From assembly GCA_963840095.1 (NCBI GenBank), contig CAWIXN010000005.1, positions 248,001 through 312,000 on the forward strand: a stretch of DNA of 64,000 bases, in the 5' to 3' direction. The position numbers and the translations under genes are program-made. The notes below the pieces were generated by a model that was not told the DNA's origin, did no database searches, and was given only the letters and a program-made list of their open reading frames with translations. Of this stretch, positions 37,491-46,931 are shown piece after piece (position 1 is the stretch's first letter; each line of letters begins with the position of its first letter). This stretch comes from DATBGO01 sp963840095. GTDB taxonomy: Bacteria; Actinomycetota; Actinomycetes; Streptosporangiales; Streptosporangiaceae.

Positions 37491-38471
37491 ATGGCGATGA
37501 CCGGGCTGGTCAAAGATGAGCTCAGCCGCGTCACCATTCTCAAGCCGTGCTGCAGGAAGGCCGAGGTGTCCACGCTGCTGCGGTTCGCCGGTGGCCTGCA
37601 CCTGGCGGCCGGCCGCATCGTGGTCGAGGCTGAACTCGACACCGGGGCAGCGGCGCGCCGGTTGCGCAAGGACGTGGCCGAGGTGTTCGGTCATGCCTCC
37701 GAGCTGATCGTGCTCGCGCCGAGCGGGATGCGCAAGGGCAACAGGTACGTGGTCCGGGTGCACAAGGACGGCGCGAGCCTGGCCAGGCAGACCGGGCTGG
37801 TCGACGCGAACGGCAGGCCCGTGCGCGGGCTGCCCAAGCAGGTGGTGGCGGGTACCACCTGCGACTGCGAATCGGCATGGCGCGGCGCCTTCCTCGCCCA
37901 TGGCAGCCTGACCGAGCCAGGCCGGTCGATGTCGCTCGAGGTCACCTGCCCTGGACCTGAGGCGGCGCTGGCCATGGTCGGCGCCGCGCGGCGGCTGAAG
38001 ATTCACGCCAGGGCCAGGGAGATCCGCGGTGTGGACCGGGTGGTCGTCAAGGACGGTGACGCGATCAGCGCCCTGCTGACCAGGCTGGGCGCGCACGACA
38101 GCGTGCTGGCGTGGGAGGAACGGCGGATGCGCCGCGAGGTGCGGGCCACCGCCAACCGGCTGGCCAACTTCGACGACGCCAACCTGCGCCGCAGCGCCCG
38201 GGCGGCGGTCGCCGCCGGGGCCCGGGTGGAGCGCGCCCTGGAGATCCTGGGTGCCGACGCGCCCGAGCACCTGATCGTGGCGGGCGAGCTGCGGATCAAG
38301 CACCGTCAGGCCAGCCTGGAGGAACTCGGTCAGCTGGCCGAGCCGCCGCTGACCAAGGACGCCATCGCCGGCCGGATCCGGCGGCTGCTCGCCCTGGCCG
38401 ACAAGCGGGCCAGCGAGCTCGGCGTGCCTGGCACCGACGCGGGCCTGACCGCCGACATGCTCCTGCAGTGA
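37491..38471 (+). CDS. whiA: Sporulation/division regulator WhiA
   Basis: This 326-residue protein has an N-terminal domain derived from LAGLIDADG homing endonucleases (CCRKAEVSTLLRFAG, CDCESAWRGAFLAHGSL) and a C-terminal helix-turn-helix (LGQLAEPPLTKDAIAGRIRR). In Streptomyces WhiA with WhiB activates sporulation septation and chromosome segregation genes; it is conserved also in non-sporulating Gram-positives. The spacing to yvcK shows one operon. The next gene, gap, is 118 bp away and probably has its own promoter. Confidence 0.97.
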   Translation: MAMTGLVKDELSRVTILKPCCRKAEVSTLLRFAGGLHLAAGRIVVEAELDTGAAARRLRKDVAEVFGHASELIVLAPSGMRKGNRYVVRVHKDGASLARQTGLVDANGRPVRGLPKQVVAGTTCDCESAWRGAFLAHGSLTEPGRSMSLEVTCPGPEAALAMVGAARRLKIHARAREIRGVDRVVVKDGDAISALLTRLGAHDSVLAWEERRMRREVRATANRLANFDDANLRRSARAAVAAGARVERALEILGADAPEHLIVAGELRIKHRQASLEELGQLAEPPLTKDAIAGRIRRLLALADKRASELGVPGTDAGLTADMLLQ

Positions 38472-38486
38472 CGCGGACGCTTCCGC

Positions 38487-38517
38487 GGCGGCGGCCGGGT
38501 CCGGCTGGTCCGCCGCC
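38487..38517. terminator. Possible stem-loop after whiA
   Basis: ggcggcgg (38487-38494) and ccgccgcc (38510-38517) can form an 8-bp GC stem 15 bp after the whiA stop. There is no T-tract, so this is a weak call. Confidence 0.3.
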
Positions 38518-38589
38518 GGTGTTAGGGTTCGGTCGGGCCTGAGCGGCAGTGCAGCCGCTGAACCAAATGACAGGATAAGGAGCGGTGCA

Positions 38590-39615
38590 GTGACGGTGCG
38601 GGTTGGTATCAATGGATTTGGCCGGATTGGCCGTAACTTCTGGCGGGCGGTCAACGCTGGAGCGGGGGCTTCGGCGGACATCGAGATTATCGCGGCCAAC
38701 GACCTGACCGACGCAAGGACCCTTGCGCACTTGCTGAAATACGACACGGTACTCGGCACTCTGGACCTCGACGTGACCGTGGACGGTGACGCGATCAAAG
38801 CGGGGGACAGCCGGATCGGGGTGCTCGCCGAGCGGGACCCAGCCGCGCTGCCGTGGGGCGATCTCGGCGTCGACGTCGTGATCGAATCGACCGGCCGGTT
38901 CACCGGCGCGGCGCAGGCCCGCCAGCACATCGAGGCCGGCGCGAAGAAAGTCATCATCTCGGCCCCGGCCAAGGGCGAGGACCTCACGATCGTGATGGGC
39001 GTCAACGACGACTCCTACGACCCGGCCAGGCACGACATCATCTCGAACGCCTCGTGCACCACCAACTGCGTAGCACCGCTGGCCAAGGTGCTGCTGGACA
39101 GCTTCGGCATCGTCAAGGGCATGATGACCACGGTCCACGCCTACACCAACGACCAGGTGATCCTGGACTTCCCGCACAAGGACCTGCGCCGGGCGCGGGC
39201 CGCCGCGCAGAACATCATCCCGACCACCACCGGCGCCGCGAAAGCGACCTCCCTGGTGCTGCCCGAGCTCGCGGGCAAGCTGGACGGGATCGCCATGCGG
39301 GTGCCCGTCATGGACGGCTCCGTCACCGACCTGGTGGTCCAGCTTGACCGTGAGGTGACCGCCGACGAGGTGAATGCGGCGTACCGGGCCGCTGCTGACG
39401 GGCCGCTGAAGGGTTACCTGCGCTACACCGACGAGCCGCTTGTCTCCTCCGACATCGTTGGCACCCCGTACTCGTGCACCTTTGACTCGCTGCTCACCAT
39501 GGCCTCCGGTGATCAGGTCAAGGTAGTCGGCTGGTACGACAACGAATGGGGCTACTCCAACCGGCTGGCCGACGTGGTAGCGCTGGTCGGCGTCGACCTG
39601 GCCGCGCGCTCATGA
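38590..39615 (+). CDS. gap: Glyceraldehyde-3-phosphate dehydrogenase, type I
   Basis: This 341-residue glycolytic enzyme interconverts glyceraldehyde 3-phosphate and 1,3-bisphosphoglycerate with NAD. GINGFGRIGRN binds NAD, the catalytic cysteine is in SNASCTTNC near residue 158, and WYDNEWGYS closes the C-terminus. Start GTG 38590 has AAGGAG seven bases upstream. It overlaps pgk by four bases and opens the gap-pgk-tpiA operon. Confidence 0.97.
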   Translation: MTVRVGINGFGRIGRNFWRAVNAGAGASADIEIIAANDLTDARTLAHLLKYDTVLGTLDLDVTVDGDAIKAGDSRIGVLAERDPAALPWGDLGVDVVIESTGRFTGAAQARQHIEAGAKKVIISAPAKGEDLTIVMGVNDDSYDPARHDIISNASCTTNCVAPLAKVLLDSFGIVKGMMTTVHAYTNDQVILDFPHKDLRRARAAAQNIIPTTTGAAKATSLVLPELAGKLDGIAMRVPVMDGSVTDLVVQLDREVTADEVNAAYRAAADGPLKGYLRYTDEPLVSSDIVGTPYSCTFDSLLTMASGDQVKVVGWYDNEWGYSNRLADVVALVGVDLAARS

Positions 39616-40820
39616 GGGGTATCGACGACCTTGACGTGGGCGGCCAGACGGTGCTGCTCCGGGTCGACCTCAACGTGCCCACCGACGGCGACCGCATCAC
39701 CGATGACGGCCGCATCCGGGCCAGCCTGCCGACCATCACGAAGTTGGCCGGGCGGGGCGCGCGCGTGCTGGCCTGCGCGCACCTCGGCCGTCCCAAGGGC
39801 TCGACTTACGACGAGCGCGCGGCGGGCGGCCCGTCGCTGGGCCCGGTGGCCGCCCGGCTCGCCGAGCTGCTCGGGGCCGAGGTCGCGCTGGCCGGCGACG
39901 TGACCGGTCCGGGCGCTGCCGCGGTCGCTGCCAGCCTGCACGACGGTCAGGTCGGCCTGCTGGAAAACGTCCGGTTCGAGCCGGCCGAGACCAGCAAGGA
40001 CGACGCACAGCGGGGCGAGCTGGCGCGCAAGCTCGCCCGGCTGGCCGGCCTGTACGTGGGCGACGGCTTCGGCGCGCTGCACCGCAAGCACGCCAGCGTC
40101 TACGACGCGGCACTGCTGCTGCCCCACGCGGCCGGTGATCTGGTCCTGGCCGAGGTCGAGGTGCTGCACAAGCTCACCACCGAGCCGGCCAGGCCGTACG
40201 TGGTGGTCCTGGGCGGCGCGAAACCGTCCGATAAGCTCGCGGTGATCAGCAACCTGCTGGACAGCGCCGACCGGCTGCTGATCGGCGGCGGCATGTCGTA
40301 TACGTTCCTGGCCGCCCGCGGCTACGAGGTCGGTCACTCGCTGCTAGAGGCTGACCAGATCCCGCAGGTCGCCGAGCTGATGGCGGAGGCGGAGCGGCGG
40401 GGGGTCGAGGTGGTACTCCCGGTCGACCTGGTGGCCGCCACCCGGTACGCGCCCGATGCCGAGCACGATGTCGTACCGGTCACCGATTTCCCCGCCGACC
40501 GGGAAAGCCTGGACATGGGCCCGGCGACCCGCGCGCTGTTCGCCGAGAAGCTAGCCGACGCTAAGACGGTCTTCTGGAACGGGCCGGTCGGGGTGTTCGA
40601 GTTCCCGGCCTTCGCGGCGGGCACGCGGGCCGTTGCCGAGGCCATCAGCCGGGTAGCGGGACTGACGGTGGTGGGCGGGGGCGACTCGGCGGCGGCCGTT
40701 CGGCTGCTCGGATTTCCCGAGACCGCGTTCTCGCACATCTCGACGGGCGGCGGGGCCAGCCTCGAATACCTGGAGGGCAGGACGCTGCCGGGCCTGGCCG
40801 CACTCGAGGACGCCGGATGA
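39612..40820 (+). CDS. pgk: Phosphoglycerate kinase
   Basis: This 402-residue enzyme transfers phosphate from 1,3-bisphosphoglycerate to ADP. RVDLNVPTDGDRITDDGRIR is the N-terminal substrate region, LGRPKG and ENVRF follow, the nucleotide site includes WNGPVGVFE and GGGDSAAAVR, and STGGGASLEYLEG ends the protein. Small departures from the usual sequence (GGAKPSDKL for GGAKVSDKL; GDGFGALHRKHAS for a DAFG-type loop) do not touch catalytic residues. ATG 39612 overlaps the gap stop. Confidence 0.97.
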   Translation: MRGIDDLDVGGQTVLLRVDLNVPTDGDRITDDGRIRASLPTITKLAGRGARVLACAHLGRPKGSTYDERAAGGPSLGPVAARLAELLGAEVALAGDVTGPGAAAVAASLHDGQVGLLENVRFEPAETSKDDAQRGELARKLARLAGLYVGDGFGALHRKHASVYDAALLLPHAAGDLVLAEVEVLHKLTTEPARPYVVVLGGAKPSDKLAVISNLLDSADRLLIGGGMSYTFLAARGYEVGHSLLEADQIPQVAELMAEAERRGVEVVLPVDLVAATRYAPDAEHDVVPVTDFPADRESLDMGPATRALFAEKLADAKTVFWNGPVGVFEFPAFAAGTRAVAEAISRVAGLTVVGGGDSAAAVRLLGFPETAFSHISTGGGASLEYLEGRTLPGLAALEDAG

Positions 40821-41623
40821 GCCGCAGCCAGCCGGGACGCAAGCCGCTGATCCTCGGCAACTGGAAGATGAACTACACCCATTTCGAGGCGCTCGCCCTG
40901 GTCCAGAAACTCGCCTTCACGCTGACCGGCCAGGACTTCGACGCCGCCGACATCGCGGTGCTCCCGCCGTTCACCTCGCTGCGCAGCGTGCAGACCCTGG
41001 TCGAAGGGGACAAGCTGCAGCTGGGCTACGGCGCTCAGGACATCTCCGCGCACGACGACGGCGCCTACACCGGCGAGGTGTCTGGCCGGATGCTCGCCAA
41101 GCTGGGCTGCAGCTACGTGCTGGCCGGGCACTCAGAGCGACGGCAGTACCACGGCGAAGACGACGCCCTGATCGGCGCGAAGCTGCAGGCCGCGCTGCGT
41201 AGCACCATCACCCCGGTGCTGTGCGTGGGCGAGACGCTGGACGTGCGGCAGGCGGGCGGTCACATCAGCCACGCACTGGCCCAGCTGGACGGGGCGCTGG
41301 CCGGACTTGCGGTCGGCCAGGTCGGGAGCCTGGTAGTGGCTTATGAGCCGGTCTGGGCGATCGGTACCGGCGAGGTCGCCACCCCGGCGGACGCGCAGGA
41401 GATGTGCGGCGCCATCCGCGGCCGGATTTCCGCCGGTCACACGGGCGAGGTGGCCGCTGGTATGCGTATTCTGTATGGGGGCTCGGTGAAGCCCGACAAT
41501 ATGGCTGCGATCATGGCGCAGCCGGACATCGACGGTGCGCTGGTGGGCGGCGCGAGCCTTGATGTCGGCGATTTCGTCAGGATCTGCCGGTATCGTGAAT
41601 TGATCACAGATACCGGGGCGTGA
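40817..41623 (+). CDS. tpiA: Triosephosphate isomerase
   Basis: This 268-residue TIM barrel interconverts dihydroxyacetone phosphate and glyceraldehyde 3-phosphate. GNWKMN near residue 15 holds the active-site Asn and Lys, VLAGHSERR the His, and AYEPVWAIGTG the catalytic Glu and flexible loop; YGGSVKPDN binds phosphate. It overlaps pgk by four bases, and secG follows after 24 bp. Confidence 0.97.
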   Translation: MSRSQPGRKPLILGNWKMNYTHFEALALVQKLAFTLTGQDFDAADIAVLPPFTSLRSVQTLVEGDKLQLGYGAQDISAHDDGAYTGEVSGRMLAKLGCSYVLAGHSERRQYHGEDDALIGAKLQAALRSTITPVLCVGETLDVRQAGGHISHALAQLDGALAGLAVGQVGSLVVAYEPVWAIGTGEVATPADAQEMCGAIRGRISAGHTGEVAAGMRILYGGSVKPDNMAAIMAQPDIDGALVGGASLDVGDFVRICRYRELITDTGA

Positions 41624-41647
41624 GGCCCGGAGGGACGAGGAGCAGCA

Positions 41648-41878
41648 GTGACCATCGCCATCTCGATCGTCCTGATCATCACCAGCGTGCTCATGGTGCT
41701 GCTCGTACTGCTGCACAAGGGCAAAGGCGGCGGCCTCTCTGACCTGTTCGGCGGCGGCGTCACGTCAACGCTGGGCTCGTCGTCAGTGGTCGAGCGCAAT
41801 CTGGACCGGATCACGATCTTCACGGGGATCCTCTGGTTCGTCTGCATCGTCGCGCTCGGCCTGCTGCTGAACCACTGA
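41648..41878 (+). CDS. secG: Preprotein translocase subunit SecG
   Basis: This 76-residue membrane protein of the SecYEG channel has two hydrophobic helices flanking the loop LLHKGKGGGLSDLFGGG, which is diagnostic. The GTG start follows GAGGAG. Its position after tpiA is conserved in actinomycetes. Confidence 0.95.
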   Translation: MTIAISIVLIITSVLMVLLVLLHKGKGGGLSDLFGGGVTSTLGSSSVVERNLDRITIFTGILWFVCIVALGLLLNH

Positions 41879-41942
41879 CGGCCGGGCCAGGCGGGGCCCC
41901 TGCGGGGGCCGGGTAAACCATTAGCTACGCAAGGGGTGAGCA

Positions 41943-42278
41943 GTGAGCAGTGGCAACGCTATCCGCGGTAGCCGCGTCGGGGCTGGGCCGATGGGCGAGG
42001 CAGAGCGCGGCGAGGCCGCGCCGCGGGTGCGGGTCTCATTCTGGTGCTGCAATAGGCACGAGACCGTGCCGAGCTTTGCGAGCGACGCCGCGGTCCCTGA
42101 GACCTGGGACTGCCCGCGCTGCGGGTTCCCGGCCGGGCAGGATGAGACCAACCCGCCGGCCCCGCCGCACGCCGAGCCGTACAAGACCCACCTGGCGTAC
42201 GTGAAGGAACGCCGCAACGACACCGACGGCGCCGCGATCCTCGCCGAGGCACTCGACAGGCTCCGCAAGGGCGCCTGA
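41943..42278 (+). CDS. rbpA: RNA polymerase-binding protein RbpA
   Basis: This 111-residue actinobacterial RNA polymerase accessory protein stabilises the open complex with principal sigma factors. It contains GNAIRGSRVGAGPMGE in the N-terminal tail and basic linker, the zinc core with CCNRH and CPRCGFPAG, and the sigma-interacting C-terminal helix KERRNDTDGAAILAEALD. Start GTG 41943 has a purine-rich AAGGGGTGAG upstream. It ends convergent with glutamate decarboxylase, with a strong hairpin between them. Confidence 0.96.
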   Translation: MSSGNAIRGSRVGAGPMGEAERGEAAPRVRVSFWCCNRHETVPSFASDAAVPETWDCPRCGFPAGQDETNPPAPPHAEPYKTHLAYVKERRNDTDGAAILAEALDRLRKGA

Positions 42279-42343
42279 CCGCCCGGCAGCGCCCGCTGGG
42301 GCCCGGCAGCGGCGCTTTGGCGCCCGGCGCGTCCGGTCTGGTG

Positions 42344-42405
42344 CCCGAAGACGGCCAGCGGCCCAGTCAGTGCGCGAAGCCGCCGTGCCGCTGGCCGTCT
42401 TCGGG
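42344..42405. terminator. Long perfect inverted repeat, likely bidirectional terminator
   Basis: A 19-bp arm at 42344-42362 (cccgaagacggccagcggc) is exactly complementary to 42387-42405, with a 24-base loop. The loop contains the glutamate decarboxylase stop, and the right arm lies in its last codons. It is placed between two convergent genes and can form a hairpin in both transcripts. Confidence 0.7.
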
Positions 42406-43800
42406 AATCAGGGGCACGTGCCGGTGCGGATCCGAGGCAAGCGCCTTGACCTGCGTGACGAGATCGTCAAGGAACGCCTCAGCCAGGTCCATGCTGAACC
42501 CGTTGCGGACCACGATCCTGAGCACGGCAGTGTCCTGCATGTCCTCGGGGAAGGTGTAGGCGGGAACCAGCCAGCCGCGCATCCGCAGCCGCTCGGACAG
42601 GTCGAACACCGAGTAGCCCGCGCCGTCCGGATCGGCGAGCTTGAACGCGAACACCGGCAGTTCGCTGCCGTCGGTCAGCAGCTCGAACGGGCCGACCCGG
42701 GCGATCCGGCCGGACAGGTGCAGCGCCACATCCTGGCATTGCTGCTGAACCGCCCGGTAACCGTCGAAGCCGAGCCGCAGGAAGTTGTAGTACTGGGCGG
42801 CTACCTGGCTGCCCGGCCTGGAGAAGTTGAGCGCGAACGTCGGCATCTCACCGCCGAGGTAGTTGACCCTGAAGATCAGGTCCGCGGGCAGCGCGGCGGC
42901 ATCCCGCCACAGCACCCAGCCGACGCCCGGGTAGACAAGCCCGTACTTGTGCCCCGATGCGTTGATCGAGGCGACCCTCGGCACCCGGAAATCCCACTCC
43001 AGATCCTGGTGCAGGAACGGCGCGACGAAGCCGCCTGACGCGCCGTCGACGTGGATCGGCACATCGTGACCCGCGGTGGCCTGCAGCCGGTCAAGCTCGG
43101 TATTGATCTCCAGCACAGGCTCGTAGCTGCCGTCCATCGTGGATCCCAGGATCGCGACGACGCCGATCGTGTTCTCGTCGCACCTGGCGGCCGCCTCCGG
43201 GCCGGTCAGGTGCAGCCGCCCGGGCGCCATCGGTACCTTCCGCGGCTCCACCTGCCAGTACCGGCAGAATTTCTCCCAGCAGACCTGCGCATTGGCGCCC
43301 ATGACCAGGTTCGGCGCCGAGGTAGCCGCGCCCGCCGCGGTCCGGCGGGCCCGCCAGCGCCACAGCAAGGCCATCCCGCCGAGCATGCAGGCCTCGCTCG
43401 ACCCGGTGGTCGAGCAGCCCGGCGCGACGATGTCGGGCCGCCCGGCACCGGCCTCGGGCGCGTGCCACAGGTGGGCGAGCATGTTCACGCAGCGCCGCTC
43501 GAGCTCGGCGGTCTGCGGATACTCGTCCTTATCGACCATGTTCTTGGCGAAGCAGTCGGCCATCAGCTGTTCTGCCTGCGGCTCCATCCAGGTGGTCACG
43601 AACGTGGCCAGGTTCAGCCGCGCGTTGCCGTCCAGGATCAGCTCGTCGCGCACGACCTGCAGCGCCGTGTCCGGCAGCAGGCCATGGCGGGGCAGCTGGT
43701 AGCGGGGGACGGTCAGGGCGCGCTCGCGTACATAGATCGGGTTGATCTCGACCTCGGCCGACTCGGCCGAGGTCTCGTCGACCTTGCGGTGCAGTGGCAT
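42367..43800 (-). CDS. gadB: Glutamate decarboxylase
   Basis: This 477-residue pyridoxal-phosphate enzyme turns glutamate into GABA and consumes a proton. The cofactor lysine is Lys285 in NASGHKYGLVYPG; GSSEACMLGG and VDGASGGF shape the cofactor site. Length and the N-terminal TALQVVRDELILDGNARLNLA region match the Gad family. No gadC antiporter is adjacent. GABA made here could feed the GABA-related genes at 60.9-64 kb, but the link is inferred. Its 3' end is part of a long inverted repeat. Confidence 0.95.
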   Translation of the reverse strand: MPLHRKVDETSAESAEVEINPIYVRERALTVPRYQLPRHGLLPDTALQVVRDELILDGNARLNLATFVTTWMEPQAEQLMADCFAKNMVDKDEYPQTAELERRCVNMLAHLWHAPEAGAGRPDIVAPGCSTTGSSEACMLGGMALLWRWRARRTAAGAATSAPNLVMGANAQVCWEKFCRYWQVEPRKVPMAPGRLHLTGPEAAARCDENTIGVVAILGSTMDGSYEPVLEINTELDRLQATAGHDVPIHVDGASGGFVAPFLHQDLEWDFRVPRVASINASGHKYGLVYPGVGWVLWRDAAALPADLIFRVNYLGGEMPTFALNFSRPGSQVAAQYYNFLRLGFDGYRAVQQQCQDVALHLSGRIARVGPFELLTDGSELPVFAFKLADPDGAGYSVFDLSERLRMRGWLVPAYTFPEDMQDTAVLRIVVRNGFSMDLAEAFLDDLVTQVKALASDPHRHVPLIPEDGQRHGGFAH

Positions 43801-43851
43801 TCATCGCTCCGATTCGCTAGCCAGGCAGGACGGCACCAGCATCCGCCCGCG

Positions 43852-44684
43852 TTAATCAGCTGTCCGGAGGTACCGGCACAGCAGGTGACCCCGGTCTTCA
43901 AGCACGTGGGCCAGCCGCAGGCCGGCCCGAACTGGGCGGGCCTGCCGGCGCCCTCAGCCCTGGTCCGGCCGGCCGCGGGCACCGTGACGATCCGGCCCGC
44001 CCCGCCGCCGACCAGGACCGGGCTCACCGTCAGGCACAGCTCGTCGAGCAGGCCGGCCGCGACGATCTGCTCGAGCAGCCGCGGGCCGCCCTCGGTGAGC
44101 ATCCGGCGGTATCCGCGCCCGGCCAGCGCGGCGATGATCGCGGCCGGCCTGACCTCCTCGGCGCCCGCCACGATCACATCCGCGTTCCTGGCCGCGGCGG
44201 ACCGCAGTTCGGCCGGCGCCGCCTCCGTGGTCACCACGATCGTCCGCGCCTGCCCGGGCCCGGTGACGAGCAGCGGGCCGTCAGGCTCCAGGCCGGCCAT
44301 CTGGCTGGACAGCACGGCGATCGGCGGCGTGGGCGGGCGGCCGGACCGAAGCCCCGGCCAGGTCTCCTCGAGCTGCACCGGCCGGTACCGCTCGATCCTC
44401 GCGGTCCCCGCACCCACCACGATCACGTCGGCCAGGCTGCGGAGCACGCTGAAGATCGCGCGGTCCGCGCGGCCGGACAGGCCGCCGGATCGGCCGCCGA
44501 GGGAGGCCGCCCCGTCGGCGCTGGCGACCATGTTCGCGCGCACCCAGGGCCTGCTGGCGCCCGGGCCGTTCTCCGGGTACGGGTAGAGCCCGGCGATGGC
44601 ATCGAGGTCGGCCTGCCCGGCGGGCCCCGGCACCGGCTCGCCGATCTCGCGCCCGTCCGACGCCGCTGGATGAATCTGCCGCAC
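43852..44684 (-). pseudogene. RibD C-terminal-like pyrimidine reductase, frameshifted
   Basis: The protein starts at GTG 44684 and matches the riboflavin pyrimidine reductase domain: VRANMVASADGAASLGGRSG near residue 50, DVIVVGAGTAR, RRMLTEGGPRLL and LVGGGAGRIV. After about 43986 the frame loses homology, while another frame reads RLAHVLEDRGHLLCRYLR and then stops at TAA 43852. The total length is two more than a multiple of three, as expected if one base is missing between 43917 and 43986. Without correction the frame runs on into the gadB start, to 43713. It may be a sequence error or a real break. Stand-alone members are reductases outside the rib operon. Confidence 0.75.
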
Positions 44685-44729
44685 GACAAGCAGTCAACCA
44701 GACCCGGCCTGGCAGGCCGCCGCGGGCGG

Positions 44730-46922
44730 CTACCTGGAGCTACCGGAGACGTCGATCCCGCGCAGGACGACGGTGGACCGGCCGGTCACCTCGAGCGTGG
44801 GCCCGATCCGCCTGGCCCGGGTCCGGCGCTGCCCGCGAGCGGGCGCCGGCCGGCTGCGTGGCGCGGCCGCCCGCGTCGGAGCAGCAGTATCGATGACTAT
44901 CTCCCATTCGTCGCCAAACCGGCCGCCCGGCAGCGTAAAGGTGACCGGCTCACTGTGCGCGTTGAATAGCAACAGGAAGTCGCTATCGGTCACTTTCTCG
45001 CCGTGCGGGGCGGGCTCGGTGATCGCGTTGCCGTTCAGGAATACGCCCAGCGACCTGGCATACCCCGATTGCCAGTCCTCGCCGGTCATCTCGTGCCCGG
45101 CCGGCGCGAACCAGATGATGTCCTGCAGGTCGAGTGCGCCGATGGGAACGGCGGCCGGCAGCCCGCTGAAGAACCGGCGCCGCCTGAACACCGGGTGCTG
45201 CCGCCGCAGCTGTGACAGCGTGCGGGTGAAGTCGAGCAGGTCCTGGTGCTTGCCAGCGTCCTGCCAGTTAACCCAGGACAGCTCGTTGTCCTGGCAGTAG
45301 GCGTTGTTATTGCCTTGCTGGCTGCGGCCCATCTCGTCGCCGGCCATCAGCATCGGCACGCCCTGCGAGCAGAACAGGGTGACCAGGAAGTTCCTGACCT
45401 GCCGGGCCCGTAGCTGGTTGACCTCCGGGTCGTCAGAGGGGCCCTCGGCGCCGCAGTTCCAGGAGCGGTTGTCGTCGGTGCCGTCGCGGTCGTCCTCGCC
45501 GTTGGCCGCGTTGCGCTTACGGTCGTAGCTGACCAGGTCGAGAAGCGTGAATCCGTCGTGGCAGGTCACGAAGTTCACCGACGCGACCGGGCGCCGCGCG
45601 CTCGTCTCGTAGAGATCGCTGGAGCCGGTCAGCCGGTAGGCGAATTCCGGCAGCGTGCCTGGCTCGCCGCGCCACAGGTCGCGCACGGTATCGCGGTACT
45701 TGCCGTTCCACTCGGTCCACAGCGGCGGGAAGTTGCCCACCTGGTAACCGCCCTCGCCGACATCCCACGGTTCGGCGATCAGCTTGGCCTGGGAGACGAC
45801 CGGATCCTGCTGGACCAGCTCGAAGAAGGTGGCGAGCCGGTTCACATGATGGAGCTCACGGGCGAGCGCCGACGCCAGGTCGAAGCGGAATCCGTCCACG
45901 TGCATGTCGAGGATCCAGTACCGCAGCGAATCCATGATCAGCTGCAGCGCGTGCGGGTGCCTGACGTTGAGGCTGTTGCCGCACCCGGTGTAGTCGAGAT
46001 ATACGGCCGGGTTGTCGGCGGCCAGCTGGTAGTAGGCGGCGTTGTCGATGCCCCGGAACGACAGCGTCGGGCCGAGCGCGCCGGACTCGGCCGTGTGGTT
46101 GTAGACGACATCGAGGATCACCTCGATCCCGGCCTGGTGCAGGGCCTTCACCATTGCCTTGAACTCAGCGACCTGCCCGTCAGAATCGCTCGCCGACGCG
46201 TAGGCATTGTGCGGCGCCAGGAAGGCGATGGTGTTGTATCCCCAGTAATTGGTCAGCCGGCGCTCGGCCAGCCCGGGCTCGGGCACGAACTGGTGCACCG
46301 GCATCAGCTCGATGGCGGTGACGCCCAGCCGGGTCAGGTGCTTGATCACGGCTGGATGGGCCAGGCCGGCGTAGGTGCCGCGATCCTCGGGCGGCACCTC
46401 AGGGTGGCGCAGGGTCAGGCCGCGGACATGCGCCTCGTAGATCAGCGTCTCATGGTAGGCCGTCCGCGGCGGTCGGTCGTCGGCCCAGTCGAAGTACGGG
46501 CTGATGACCAGGTTCCTCGGCATGTACGGAGCGCTGTCGTCGGTGTTGACGGTGCCGGAGTCGCCCAGCCGGTAGGAGTACAGCGATTCGTGCCAGCTGA
46601 CCTGCCCGGCTACGGCTTTACCGTAGGGATCGAGCAGCAGCTTGGCCGGGTTGCACCGGTGGCCGCGCCATGGCTCGTACGGGCCGTGCACGCGGTACCC
46701 GTAACGCTGGCCGGGGCCCACGTCGGGCAGGTAGCAATGCCAGACCAGGCCATCCACCTCGGTGAGCGGGATGCGGCTCTCCGGCTCGGCGGTGGCCGGG
46801 CCGCCGGGGCCGAACAGGCACAGCTCGACCTGCTCAGCGATTTCCGAGAACAGCGCGAAATTGGTTCCCGAGCCGTCCCAGGTCGCTCCGAGCGGGTAGG
46901 CATTTCCTGGCCAGACGCGCAT
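44730..46922 (-). CDS. glgX: Glycogen debranching enzyme GlgX (isoamylase type)
   Basis: This 730-residue enzyme hydrolyses alpha-1,6 branches in glycogen. An N-terminal CBM48 domain (GATWDGSGTNFALFSE) is followed by the GH13 barrel: DVVYNHTAE (region I), VDGFRFDLASAL (nucleophile Asp), IAEPWDVG (acid/base Glu) and VTCHDGFTLLDLVSY. The C-terminal tail adds an Arg/Ala/Pro-rich stretch near residue 690. Length fits GlgX. Ten bases separate it from the upstream acyl-CoA dehydrogenase, so they may share a transcript, though their functions are unrelated. Confidence 0.96.
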   Translation of the reverse strand: MRVWPGNAYPLGATWDGSGTNFALFSEIAEQVELCLFGPGGPATAEPESRIPLTEVDGLVWHCYLPDVGPGQRYGYRVHGPYEPWRGHRCNPAKLLLDPYGKAVAGQVSWHESLYSYRLGDSGTVNTDDSAPYMPRNLVISPYFDWADDRPPRTAYHETLIYEAHVRGLTLRHPEVPPEDRGTYAGLAHPAVIKHLTRLGVTAIELMPVHQFVPEPGLAERRLTNYWGYNTIAFLAPHNAYASASDSDGQVAEFKAMVKALHQAGIEVILDVVYNHTAESGALGPTLSFRGIDNAAYYQLAADNPAVYLDYTGCGNSLNVRHPHALQLIMDSLRYWILDMHVDGFRFDLASALARELHHVNRLATFFELVQQDPVVSQAKLIAEPWDVGEGGYQVGNFPPLWTEWNGKYRDTVRDLWRGEPGTLPEFAYRLTGSSDLYETSARRPVASVNFVTCHDGFTLLDLVSYDRKRNAANGEDDRDGTDDNRSWNCGAEGPSDDPEVNQLRARQVRNFLVTLFCSQGVPMLMAGDEMGRSQQGNNNAYCQDNELSWVNWQDAGKHQDLLDFTRTLSQLRRQHPVFRRRRFFSGLPAAVPIGALDLQDIIWFAPAGHEMTGEDWQSGYARSLGVFLNGNAITEPAPHGEKVTDSDFLLLFNAHSEPVTFTLPGGRFGDEWEIVIDTAAPTRAAAPRSRPAPARGQRRTRARRIGPTLEVTGRSTVVLRGIDVSGSSR

Positions 46923-46931
46923 TCGCCGACC

